Position numbers and translations under genes: made by a program. This document shows positions 36,953 through 44,586 of a DNA stretch of 64,000 nt, in pieces. Under the pieces are notes generated by a model. That model ran no database searches, was not told the origin of the DNA, and saw only the letters and a program-made list of their open reading frames with translations. Source of the stretch: Paenimyroides marinum. Its GTDB lineage: Bacteria; Bacteroidota; Bacteroidia; Flavobacteriales; Flavobacteriaceae. Position 1 is the stretch's first letter. Every line of letters starts with the position of its first letter. The DNA lies in NCBI RefSeq assembly GCF_900108395.1, contig NZ_FNXE01000005.1, positions 1-64,000 on the forward strand, read 5' to 3'.

Positions 36953-37392
36953 TTTTCACGCTGTTTTTTCAGATGTTCGGCCTCAAATTCTTCGGTTAGC
37001 TGAATGATTTTTTGACACAACATTGCCATTTCAGCCGTCTGTTTTTCTAATTTGTACAGGAAAGCGGCGGCTTTTTTCTCCGAAAAATGACGATACAACA
37101 GCTTTACAATCTGATTGTAATTGACACCTATTGCCCGAAATTGCGAGTGAAATGAAGTTAATCGCATATAATAATCGACTGTTCCTTTATCAATTTTGAC
37201 CGACTTCATTTCATTTCCAAACACCTGCGAAATGAGAAACTTGGCTTTATTGTTCATTCCCGACGCTTCAAAAAGTGATAAAAGTTTGGCGTTTTCCTCG
37301 TCTGTAAGACGGAAAACGTGGCGGTGGATGCTTGGGTTGAGCTTTGGCTTGCGACCGCCCTTGTTTCGTTTGTTGTTATTGTTCTCGTTCAT
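36949..37392 (-). CDS. mobA: MobA relaxosome accessory protein
   Basis: A protein of about 147 residues starting at the ATG at 37392. It is very basic at the N terminus (NNNKRNKGGRKPKLNPSIHRHVFRLTDEENAKLLSLFEASGM), a ribbon-helix-helix-like DNA-binding region of mobilization accessory proteins, followed by a helical C-terminal half with GVNYNQIVKLLYRHFSEKKAAAFLYKLEKQT. It should bind oriT and position the MobB relaxase. It is divergent from traA across a 705-bp gene-free region. Confidence 0.88.
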   Translation of the reverse strand: MNENNNNKRNKGGRKPKLNPSIHRHVFRLTDEENAKLLSLFEASGMNNKAKFLISQVFGNEMKSVKIDKGTVDYYMRLTSFHSQFRAIGVNYNQIVKLLYRHFSEKKAAAFLYKLEKQTAEMAMLCQKIIQLTEEFEAEHLKKQREK

Positions 37393-37456
37393 CACTAATC
37401 CATTTATAATTCATACGAAAAGCCGACTTCGGAGGTTTTTCCTGCCCCCTGCAAAG

Positions 37457-37594
37457 GGCAAGTTGTTTTGAGGCACTAAATTCTATTTAGAGTGCCTCAA
37501 AACACAACTTGCCGTGTTCCGGTGAACACAATAATCCCGATAAATCGGGATTGAAAGTAACAGGAAAAAAACGGCTCGAAGCCGTTACTGTTAC
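37457..37594. other. Candidate oriT: cluster of four inverted repeats
   Basis: Between mobA and traA lie four inverted repeats in a row. (1) 37457-37477 with 37491-37513: a long near-perfect hairpin with arms around TTTTGAGGCACT. (2) GTGTTC/GAACAC at 37514-37529. (3) AATCCCGAT/ATCGGGATT at 37533-37552. (4) GTAACAG/CTGTTAC (37557, 37588) enclosing AACGGCT/AGCCGTT (37570-37586). The location next to the relaxase genes and the density of symmetry fit an origin of transfer. No nic site can be assigned from sequence alone. Confidence 0.5.
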
Positions 37595-37691
37595 CCTCCG
37601 TTTTGTCAAAAACCTTTTGCATAAATCCGTTAATAAAAATCACAATACAAAGTAAAGCCCTCTTTCTAAAAGGATTGCACTGTCGAGCAGT

Positions 37692-37724
37692 GCCAAACAC
37701 TGCCTTTGAACGCCAAACACTGCC
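37692..37724 (+). repeat. 20-bp direct-repeat operator upstream of traA
   Basis: Two identical boxes GCCAAACACTGCC at 37692-37704 and 37712-37724, 20 bp apart, followed by ACATTGAAAG. This is the best-conserved copy of the dispersed repeat. A possible -7 element (TTATTTG, ending at 37761) lies 33 bp further on. An inverted repeat GCACTG/CAGTGC (37677-37693) touches its left edge. Confidence 0.7.
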
Positions 37725-37760
37725 ACATTGAAAGAACTGCTCGTTAATCTCTTTTTATTT

Positions 37761-38100
37761 GTACCAACAAAAGGATATAAGTGCGTAGATAGTTATGCAG
37801 GTAACAACATAAGCACCTAACTACCGAGGTAGGTAATCAAGCAAACAGGTACATAGAAAAGTACCTGTTCAGATACTTGGTTATGTAGTTGGGTAAGGAG
37901 AAATGCAAGTGCATAGGTAAGTAAGTCTGCGGGTACAGACCTACTTATCTGCCTACCGATGTAGGTGTGTATTTAAGTGAATAGGTAGATAATTACCTGC
38001 ACAAGTACAGAGCAACATACTTAATCACATAAGTATCTGACTGCTGACATAGGCACTTACGCACATAGGTAATTGAGTAAATAATTAAATAAGTAGAGAT
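37761..38100 (+). repeat. 340-bp tract of 4-base periodicity (candidate centromere or leader element)
   Basis: Read in tetramers from 37761, every unit follows one phase up to the traA ATG at 38101. Position 3 is A in 71 of 85 tetramers, G in 13 and C in one; position 2 is mostly T or C. Typical units are GTAG, GTAA, ATAG, CTAC, GTAC, ATAA. No reading frame explains a period of 4. The tract directly precedes a small ParA and a ribbon-helix-helix protein, the place where type Ib partition systems carry their centromere; the RHH protein ParG is known to use tetramer boxes. It may also be the traA mRNA leader. Confidence 0.6.
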
Positions 38101-38868
38101 ATGAGCACAAAACACAAAACAGTATTTATCGCCTTTTCTTCGCAAAAAGGTGGTGTCGGCAAGAGTACATTTACAACGCTCGTTGCGAGTACCCTGCATT
38201 ATCGTTTGGGCTACAATGTAGTCGTCTTCGATACGGATTTTCCACAGCACAGCCTAATGAAAATGAAAGAGCGTGATTTGAAAATGGTAATGGAAAACGA
38301 AGCCTTGAAAAAACAGGCGTATAACCAATTTATAACCATCAACAAAAAGGCTTATGAGATTATACAGCATCGAGCGGACAGCGTATTGGAAAAAGCACAG
38401 GAATATGTAAACGGTTCCCCTGTGCCGATTGATGTTGTTTTCTTCGACCTGCCCGGAACAGTGAACACGCCCGGTATTCTGAAAGCGTTAGCAGGAATGC
38501 ACCACATTTTTACACCCATTACGGCAGACCGTGTGGTAATGGAAAGTACGCTCGTTTTTACGCAACTTTTGCAGGACGTTATTATGAAACAAGGAGAAAC
38601 TTCCATAGAAACCATAAACCTGTTTTGGAACCAAGTGGACGGCAGGGAAAGCACACCGTTGTACGAAGTTTATAACAATCTTATCAACCAATTAGGATTA
38701 AGCCTTATGCAAAGCCAAGTCAAGAGCAGTACACGCTTTCGGAAAGAAAGCGAAGTGAACAGCAAAGGCTTATTCCGTTCCACGTTGTTACCTCCCGATG
38801 AGCGGCTGATGAAAACCTGTCAGTTAGACCTGTTTATGAACGAATTTTTAAAAATCACCCAATTATAA
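38101..38868 (+). CDS. traA: ParA-family ATPase (TraA)
   Basis: A 255-residue small ParA/MinD-type ATPase lacking an N-terminal HTH (type Ib-like). The deviant Walker A is KGGVGKST (residues 14-21), with FDTDFPQHS and VVFFDLPGT as the next motifs. In Bacteroidetes conjugative elements it is the first gene of the tra operon. It may segregate the excised element or position the transfer machinery. It is followed after 5 bp by the DUF3408 gene, its likely DNA-binding partner. Confidence 0.9.
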   Translation: MSTKHKTVFIAFSSQKGGVGKSTFTTLVASTLHYRLGYNVVVFDTDFPQHSLMKMKERDLKMVMENEALKKQAYNQFITINKKAYEIIQHRADSVLEKAQEYVNGSPVPIDVVFFDLPGTVNTPGILKALAGMHHIFTPITADRVVMESTLVFTQLLQDVIMKQGETSIETINLFWNQVDGRESTPLYEVYNNLINQLGLSLMQSQVKSSTRFRKESEVNSKGLFRSTLLPPDERLMKTCQLDLFMNEFLKITQL

Positions 38869-38873
38869 GCCCT

Positions 38874-39311
38874 ATGGAAAAAGGAAACAGAAAAAAAGTA
38901 ACACCCGATATTGACGAGGAACTGATGATGAGCCTTATGGTGGACGGCGTGAAAAAGGAAGGCATACAGCTTCCTCCCAAACCTGCCAAAGTACCCGAAA
39001 AGGAAACCGAAGAAGTAAAACAAGAGGTAGAACGGAACAAACCTGCGGTTAGGGAAAAGAGCCGGACAAAGCGAACTGCCGATGCCGATTATGAAAGTAC
39101 CTTTTTCAAAAAATCGGAAACGAATGCCCGTGATGGTAAAACGGTTTATATCAGACCGGAATTTCACGAAAAGCTGACACGAATTATTCAAGTGATTGGC
39201 GAAGACAAGATTAGTATATACGCTTATTTGGATAATCTGCTCAATTACCATTTTGAAGAATTTAGCGAACAGATTACCAAGAGCTATAACGAAAAGTATA
39301 AACCCATTTAA
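38874..39311 (+). CDS. traB: DUF3408 (TraB-like) DNA-binding protein
   Basis: A 145-residue protein with a charged, probably disordered N-terminal half (KPAKVPEKETEEVKQEVERNKPAVREKSRTKRT) and a C-terminal ribbon-helix-helix-like domain (GKTVYIRPEFHEKLTRIIQVIGEDKISIYAYLDNLLNYHFEEF). This layout, next to ParA, resembles ParG-type partition proteins, whose flexible N terminus stimulates the ATPase. The family is DUF3408. It is the best candidate for binding the 4-base periodic tract upstream of traA. Confidence 0.8.
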   Translation: MEKGNRKKVTPDIDEELMMSLMVDGVKKEGIQLPPKPAKVPEKETEEVKQEVERNKPAVREKSRTKRTADADYESTFFKKSETNARDGKTVYIRPEFHEKLTRIIQVIGEDKISIYAYLDNLLNYHFEEFSEQITKSYNEKYKPI

Positions 39312-39316
39312 TATTG

Positions 39317-39958
39317 ATGGATATGGAAACTCTAATTGTAATATGTCTTTTGATAATCATTGTCCTGCTTGTACAGGACAAGATTGTCATCAAGAAAAAA
39401 TCGGAGCAAAAGCCTAAACAGGAAAAAGTCAATCCCAATCTGCCCGATATTATGGGTCAGCCAAAGCCTATAAGAAGCCAATCAATGCCAAACACTGCCA
39501 ATGAAAGCCAAATGGCGGAACAGGAGATAAATCCCGATAATTTAGACATTGAATACGACGAAAACGAAACCGTTGGCATTCAAATTCCGCAGGAGGAGCT
39601 GGACGATGCTTTTAGTAATATGCCTGATTTAAGAGCAGAGGAAGAAGAATGGAACAGGTACGGAATTTCCGGTGGCGATGACAGTATTGCCCAAGGGGTT
39701 ACCTATGACGAACTAACAACCGTAAAGGCGTTGCTCCAAAAAGAACATTTGGAACAGCCCCAAAAAGAAACGGCGATAGCATTAGTTCAAAAATTACAAG
39801 GTACTGAATTATTCAGCCTAATGGAAAATTCCATTGAGGGTGCTTCCCGAAAGATTGCCGAGATTTTGGACAGCACACTGACAACTGAAACGGAAGCCGG
39901 TTCTTCCAATTTGCGGAAAAATGATTTTGAAAACTTTGACATCAGGGAGTTTATATAG
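39317..39958 (+). CDS. traD: TraD-type conjugal transfer protein
   Basis: A protein of about 213 residues with one N-terminal TM segment (LIVICLLIIIVLLVQDKIVI) followed by a long acidic cytoplasmic or periplasmic part. It matches proteins labelled TraD in Bacteroidetes conjugative transposons; its molecular role is not known to me. I place the start at the ATG at 39317 (the frame also has ATG at 39323). Inside the gene (39487-39519) is an exact copy of the dispersed operator box. The tra operon is interrupted directly after this gene by the Gabija-like pair. Confidence 0.7.
   Translation: MDMETLIVICLLIIIVLLVQDKIVIKKKSEQKPKQEKVNPNLPDIMGQPKPIRSQSMPNTANESQMAEQEINPDNLDIEYDENETVGIQIPQEELDDAFSNMPDLRAEEEEWNRYGISGGDDSIAQGVTYDELTTVKALLQKEHLEQPQKETAIALVQKLQGTELFSLMENSIEGASRKIAEILDSTLTTETEAGSSNLRKNDFENFDIREFI
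39487..39519 (+). repeat. Copy of the 20-bp direct-repeat operator inside traD
   Basis: GCCAAACACTGCC at 39487-39499 is identical to the boxes upstream of traA, and a partial second box GCCAAATGGCGGA starts 20 bp later at 39507. It lies within traD codons for about MPNTANESQMAE. It might be an internal regulatory site or a relic of a rearrangement. Confidence 0.5.
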
Positions 39959-39973
39959 ACTTCCCTTTGTCTT

Positions 39974-42007
39974 TTAAACTGTTATAATTTCCCAAATATC
40001 TGTACTTATTGTGTTTTGTAATGCGTTAAATCTGTCTTTGTGAATTGCTATGCAAAGTAAATCTGTTGGTCGTGAAAAACCAACGTAAGCCATTTTCGCT
40101 GATTGTTTTACTCTGTCGCCAACAGTTGATTGTATTTGTGTTCCTAAAAATTGGTCTTTTAGTCGTTGCGATTCGTAAGACTTTGCATTTGTTCCTCGTC
40201 CGTCTTGCTGAAAATATGATTCCAAATACAATGTCGCACAATGTGTTTGTCCTTTTACTGCGTGAACGCTTGTAATTTCAATTTCAAAGCCGTCTGCTTT
40301 GTAATGATTTGTTGGGGCTAAAATTTCTGCATTTTCGACAGAAATTTCTGCATTGTCATCATTGATGAAATTTGAACTTATAGAAACAGTTTTGTCAAAA
40401 ATTGCAAGCAATGTTGGAATGTAAGTTTTAATTTCTTCCCAAACTTCGTTTGTTTTTTCTCTAACTATTTCGATTGACCAATTATAAATGTTAAGATTTA
40501 ATTCGTCATATTTTTGAACGTCTTTTTCGTGTATGAAGTCAATTAGTTTTTTCTTTGTGTAGGGTCTGTCGTCTGTTGTATTGATGTTTTCTAAACGTAA
40601 GATTTTTAGAAAAGCATTTAAGATATTTTTCCGAATAGGTTCTAATGTTTGCTTTTGCTCATAATACAACAAATAACTTTTCAAGTTGTCATAATCTTGT
40701 TTTGGTTTCCCTTTGTCTTTCGCAAAACCTTTGTGATAATCTTCTAAACGTAGTTTAGCTGCATCATTACGGCTTGTTTCATCTTCTTTCCATTCGGTAT
40801 TCCAACAAACAGCTTTGATTGGTTTCTCGGAATTCCCTAAACCTTTTTCTTTTACGATTTGAGCAAAACAAGCAATAATGTTTCCGATTGTTTCATTTTC
40901 AAAAACTAAAATATGCGGTTTTATTTCACATTCATTTTTCCCAACAATATCAAAAGTTTCATCGCTGTATAAAGCAAATTTTTTTACAACGTTTGCAATA
41001 TGTTTGCTTAGTCGTTGGCTTCCGTTTAATCGTAAAACTTCTGGTCTATCAACCCAATTATCATTTGCTTTTACAAATGAGTTATAGATAGCTTGGTTTT
41101 TGTCGCCAATTCTTTGAATTTTTGAAATGCTGTTTCCGTCATCGTAAAAAACTTTTTCTAACAAATTGTATTGATGCGTGTCCATATCTTGCATTTCATC
41201 AACGAACACAAAAGAAAAACGTGTCTGCAATATGGTTTTGACACTTGGTATTTTATTCAAATAAACGTCAGCTAAAAAATAAGCATCATCATAGTGTAAA
41301 ATACCTGATTGAAGAATTCCAATTTTGAATCTTAAAAACCAATTATATACACTTTGTTTTTCTTGCGGTGTGTAATCACGATAATTTTCTGTCCTTGTTC
41401 TACCTCGTGGTTTACTAACTTCTAAAACATCCCCATTTAGTTTTTTTACTAACTGAGTTTCTGTAGAGTATTGAAATCTGTAATTATAAAATAACCCCTC
41501 ATTATTGTTTTTTATATAGGCAACTTTGTCGGTAATATCTTTGTCGAACCCCAGCTTATACAACCAAGGTTTTTCAATACAATTCTTAATCTTTTCGTTG
41601 TATATTTCGTGGTCAATCCTGATTGGCTTTTTATTGAATTTTTGAACGTAAAACGGAACAGCTAAAAACTCATCAACAAAACTTTGTATTGTTCCAATGA
41701 AATTTGGATAGGAAAATAATCTCGGACAATACTTTTGAATTTTTTCTTTTATTTCGTCAATGGCTGCGTTTGTATGCGACAAAACCAAAATTCCTGAACC
41801 TTCAGCAAAGGGAAGTTTGCTTTCCAAAATAATTAGCTTTGCAAGCAAAGCCGTTGTTTTTCCACTTCCGGGAACAGCTTGTAAATCTATTGTATTGAAA
41901 TTGCGAATAAACACTTTTCGTTCATCGTCAAATGTTTTGCCTACAGGTAAAAGCAATCGTTCGGCATATTGAATTTCTTCATCTGATATGTTAATTTCCT
42001 GTGGCAT
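39974..42007 (-). CDS. gajB: GajB-like UvrD/REP helicase
   Basis: A 677-residue superfamily 1A helicase: Walker A VPGSGKTT (residues 45-52), Walker B FVDEMQDMD near 270, motif IV/V HAVKGQTH and motif VI YVGFSRPTD near the C terminus. It is the second gene of a pair with an OLD-type nuclease gene, overlapping it by 17 bp, the arrangement of Gabija anti-phage systems (GajA nuclease, GajB helicase). It is longer than the roughly 500-residue type GajB, so a Gabija relative is possible. AT-rich compared with the tra genes on both sides. Confidence 0.78.
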   Translation of the reverse strand: MPQEINISDEEIQYAERLLLPVGKTFDDERKVFIRNFNTIDLQAVPGSGKTTALLAKLIILESKLPFAEGSGILVLSHTNAAIDEIKEKIQKYCPRLFSYPNFIGTIQSFVDEFLAVPFYVQKFNKKPIRIDHEIYNEKIKNCIEKPWLYKLGFDKDITDKVAYIKNNNEGLFYNYRFQYSTETQLVKKLNGDVLEVSKPRGRTRTENYRDYTPQEKQSVYNWFLRFKIGILQSGILHYDDAYFLADVYLNKIPSVKTILQTRFSFVFVDEMQDMDTHQYNLLEKVFYDDGNSISKIQRIGDKNQAIYNSFVKANDNWVDRPEVLRLNGSQRLSKHIANVVKKFALYSDETFDIVGKNECEIKPHILVFENETIGNIIACFAQIVKEKGLGNSEKPIKAVCWNTEWKEDETSRNDAAKLRLEDYHKGFAKDKGKPKQDYDNLKSYLLYYEQKQTLEPIRKNILNAFLKILRLENINTTDDRPYTKKKLIDFIHEKDVQKYDELNLNIYNWSIEIVREKTNEVWEEIKTYIPTLLAIFDKTVSISSNFINDDNAEISVENAEILAPTNHYKADGFEIEITSVHAVKGQTHCATLYLESYFQQDGRGTNAKSYESQRLKDQFLGTQIQSTVGDRVKQSAKMAYVGFSRPTDLLCIAIHKDRFNALQNTISTDIWEIITV

Positions 42008-43760
42008 ATTTAATCGCTTTTACAAGATAATTAACTGTGTCGGCTTCATCTTCTGAAATTGTAATTGTCTGAACTGCTTTACTTAAATCTTCATCAATCG
42101 CGTTTGCAATGTGATAAGCAATATTGGTTTTTTTCAAAGTTTTGTTTATCAATTTTGTTGCAAGTGCTTTTTCAAAATCCGCTTCCCAATCTGTTTTTGT
42201 ATGAAATGCTTTTGCTGCATTTTGAAAAACCGTTGTTAAACTTGTTGATTTGAATAGGGAATATTCCAAAGTCCAATTTGGTGCAGCAAAGTATTTTACA
42301 TTTTCTTCCGATTGGTCAGCTATCTTTTTAATTTCCGCTTCTGTTTTTTCCTTAATTGTTTCGGCATCACGTTTTACAAAATCATCTCCGCTTTTTTCGT
42401 ATTCCCTAATATCCGAATCTGTAATTACAGCAACAGGAATTTTCATATTGGGTTCTGCTTCTCGCAAGTATATTTTTGAATAATGGTCAAAACCTGTGTG
42501 TCCGATGTTCACAATGGAAACGCCTTTTTCTGTTAAGCTTATTCCGATTGCTTTTGCAATGCTTGGCAATAAAATTTCTTCTGCCCAACCCTCAACTAAA
42601 ATCACGCCTTTGGCAAAAAACAAATTGGCTTTTGTGGTGTCCAAAAATTTTTCTAAAAATTTGTAATCGTCTTTTCCCAATTTGGTGTAAGTTTCGCCCA
42701 TTGGAAAAGCGTTTCCATTGTTGCAAATAATCAAATTTTCCAATTTGAGTTTGGAAGCCAAATTAGGGCTGTGCGTTGTGAGAATGAGTTGAATGTCTGT
42801 TTGCTTTTGAAACACTTCAATCACTTGCATTTGTGCCTGTGGGTGCAAGTGTGCTTCCAATTCTTCAACCAAGCCCAAACGTAAACCTGTCCAATTTGAC
42901 TTGGTTAAGTGAAGCAATTCCGCAGCCATAAACAAACGGTTCAAAGTTCCTAAGCCCGGATTTGGTTCGCCTTTCAGGGTTAAAGCAAGTTTTTCAAGAA
43001 TGCTTTTGATGTCGGTTGATGTTGATTCAAATTCGCTTTCGTTATTCTTGCTGTAAAAACTTTTAATGTAGTTGTCAATTTTATCTTTTATCTGTTTTCC
43101 CTCTGTGGCTTTGGGTTGTCCTGTATTATCAACGCCTTTGAAATAATTTTCTAATTCTTCTTTTAAGCCCGAAAAGATTTTTACCAAATCGTTGTCTTTC
43201 TCTTTTCCTTTAAATGCTTCATCGCCTAAAAGAATTTGTGATAAACGTGAATTACGCTTTGCAACCAATTCGTTTTCTGCATCACGCAAAGGTTTTAAGT
43301 AAGTTGCTTTAAAATATTCTTTTGTTTCTGATGAAAGCATATATCCTTCTTCATCAACTCCGGCTTTTACATCGGTTGGCGTTATTTTGCCTGTTTGGCG
43401 TTTTACATCGTAGTTTAATTTCAAAAATGGTTTTGCTTCTTCGCCTGTACCTATCCAGCCCAACCATTCTGTAAAGTTTTTTGCCTCTTCGGGTTTTAAA
43501 TCTTCAAACTTCAATTCAATGCGGAAACGATTTGCATCTTGGTAAAAATCTTTATCATCAACTCTTATGTATTCGTAGCTGTGCGTTTTCAAAACCAATT
43601 TTATGGCATCAATAATAGCAGTTTTACCCGAATCATTTTCACCAATAATCACATTCAAACCTTTGGTGAGGTTTAAATCTAAATGTGGTTTATCAAGGTC
43701 TATATCCCCCTCAACACCGAATTTTCTAAAATTCCAAAGTTTGATGTTAGATAAATACAC
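41991..43760 (-). CDS. gajA: GajA-like OLD-family ATPase-TOPRIM nuclease
   Basis: A 589-residue OLD-family protein with a GTG start. The N-terminal ABC-type ATPase half has Walker A GENDSGKT (40-47), a coiled-coil insertion and the C-terminal ATPase motifs (GLVEELEAHLHPQAQMQVIEVFQ, LTTHSPNLASKL). A TOPRIM nuclease domain follows with VEGWAEE near residue 388 and the DSD acidic motif (AVITDSDIREYE) near 447. The length is close to that of GajA, a nucleotide-regulated DNA nickase that blocks phage. Transcribed first, ahead of gajB. Confidence 0.8.
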   Translation of the reverse strand: MYLSNIKLWNFRKFGVEGDIDLDKPHLDLNLTKGLNVIIGENDSGKTAIIDAIKLVLKTHSYEYIRVDDKDFYQDANRFRIELKFEDLKPEEAKNFTEWLGWIGTGEEAKPFLKLNYDVKRQTGKITPTDVKAGVDEEGYMLSSETKEYFKATYLKPLRDAENELVAKRNSRLSQILLGDEAFKGKEKDNDLVKIFSGLKEELENYFKGVDNTGQPKATEGKQIKDKIDNYIKSFYSKNNESEFESTSTDIKSILEKLALTLKGEPNPGLGTLNRLFMAAELLHLTKSNWTGLRLGLVEELEAHLHPQAQMQVIEVFQKQTDIQLILTTHSPNLASKLKLENLIICNNGNAFPMGETYTKLGKDDYKFLEKFLDTTKANLFFAKGVILVEGWAEEILLPSIAKAIGISLTEKGVSIVNIGHTGFDHYSKIYLREAEPNMKIPVAVITDSDIREYEKSGDDFVKRDAETIKEKTEAEIKKIADQSEENVKYFAAPNWTLEYSLFKSTSLTTVFQNAAKAFHTKTDWEADFEKALATKLINKTLKKTNIAYHIANAIDEDLSKAVQTITISEDEADTVNYLVKAIKYATGN

Positions 43761-43825
43761 GTATTCAATATTTAGATTGATAAAATATGCTAATATAAAA
43801 TTAATTCTTCAAACCGCCACTGAAA

Positions 43826-43858
43826 GCCAAATACTTCCTTTGACTGCCACTTCAAAAT
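43826..43858 (+). repeat. Degenerate 20-bp direct-repeat operator upstream of traE
   Basis: GCCAAATACTTCC at 43826-43838 differs at one base from the consensus box. A weaker second box beginning GCCAC starts 20 bp later (43846), and another GCCAC starts 10 bp earlier (43816). It sits between the divergent gajA and traE, 80-115 bp before traE, so the distal tra genes may have their own regulated promoter after the defence insertion. Confidence 0.5.
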
Positions 43859-43939
43859 AACACGCCCATTTCCATAAGACATTTGTCCTGAAAGCCCGCA
43901 AAGTGCGGGGTAAGGATAACAATTTTAATCTTTTTCAAA

Positions 43940-44245
43940 ATGGAAAAACAGAGAAAAAAAATTTTGCTGACGTTCGGTGCAATGCTGTCAGCAATGGGTG
44001 CGTTCGCACAGGGAAACGGCTCGGCAGGTATCAACGAAGCCACCCAAATGGTAACATCGTATTTTGACCCTGCGACACAGCTCATTTATGCCATCGGGGC
44101 TGTGGTCGGGTTAATCGGAGGGGTAAAAGTGTACAACAAGTTCAGTAGTGGCGACCCCGACACGAGCAAAACTGCGGCGAGTTGGTTTGGTGCGTGTATC
44201 TTCTTAATCGTTGCGGCTACTATCCTGCGTTCATTCTTCCTTTAA
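43940..44245 (+). CDS. traE: TraE (DUF4134) conjugal transfer protein
   Basis: A 101-residue protein with a cleavable-looking signal (LLTFGAMLSAMGAFAQ) and two TM segments (LIYAIGAVVGLIGGVKVYNKF and FGACIFLIVAATILRSFFL), matching DUF4134/TraE. The size and two-helix layout are like VirB2-type pilins, which is inference. It is the first tra gene downstream of the Gabija-like insertion. Confidence 0.9.
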   Translation: MEKQRKKILLTFGAMLSAMGAFAQGNGSAGINEATQMVTSYFDPATQLIYAIGAVVGLIGGVKVYNKFSSGDPDTSKTAASWFGACIFLIVAATILRSFFL

Positions 44246-44256
44246 TCGGTTGCCTT

Positions 44257-44586
44257 ATGAGTTACAATATCAACAAAGGTATCGGAAGAACGGTTGAGTT
44301 CAAGGGTTTGAAAGCTCAATACCTATTCATTTTCGCAGGCGGACTGCTCGGCACGCTCATTTTCGTGATGATACTGTATATGGCAGGTGTAAACCCGTAC
44401 ATCTGCCTGTTTATCGGTGCAGGCGGAGCTTCACTGATTGTGTGGCAAACCTTTTCGCTGAACAAAAAACACGGCGAACACGGACTAATGAAAATCGGGG
44501 CAAGAAAAAGACATCCCCGATACATCATTTGTCGCAAGCCTGTACACAGGTATCTAAAATTCACTCCTAAATCAAATAAAGTATGA
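44257..44586 (+). CDS. traF: TraF (DUF4133) conjugal transfer protein
   Basis: A 109-residue protein; the start is the ATG at 44257 (MSYNINKGIGRTVEFKGLK), the conserved N terminus of DUF4133/TraF, rather than an earlier start inside traE. Two TM segments (YLFIFAGGLLGTLIFVMILYMAG and PYICLFIGAGGASLIVWQTF) are followed by a basic tail. Likely a VirB3-like inner-membrane component. It overlaps traG by 4 bp (ATGA), so it is coupled to the ATPase. Confidence 0.9.
   Translation: MSYNINKGIGRTVEFKGLKAQYLFIFAGGLLGTLIFVMILYMAGVNPYICLFIGAGGASLIVWQTFSLNKKHGEHGLMKIGARKRHPRYIICRKPVHRYLKFTPKSNKV

Noticed and set aside
37692..37724. CRISPR-like tandem repeats
   Set aside because: Only two short boxes with 7-bp spacing, repeated elsewhere in front of genes, and no cas genes; fits an operator.
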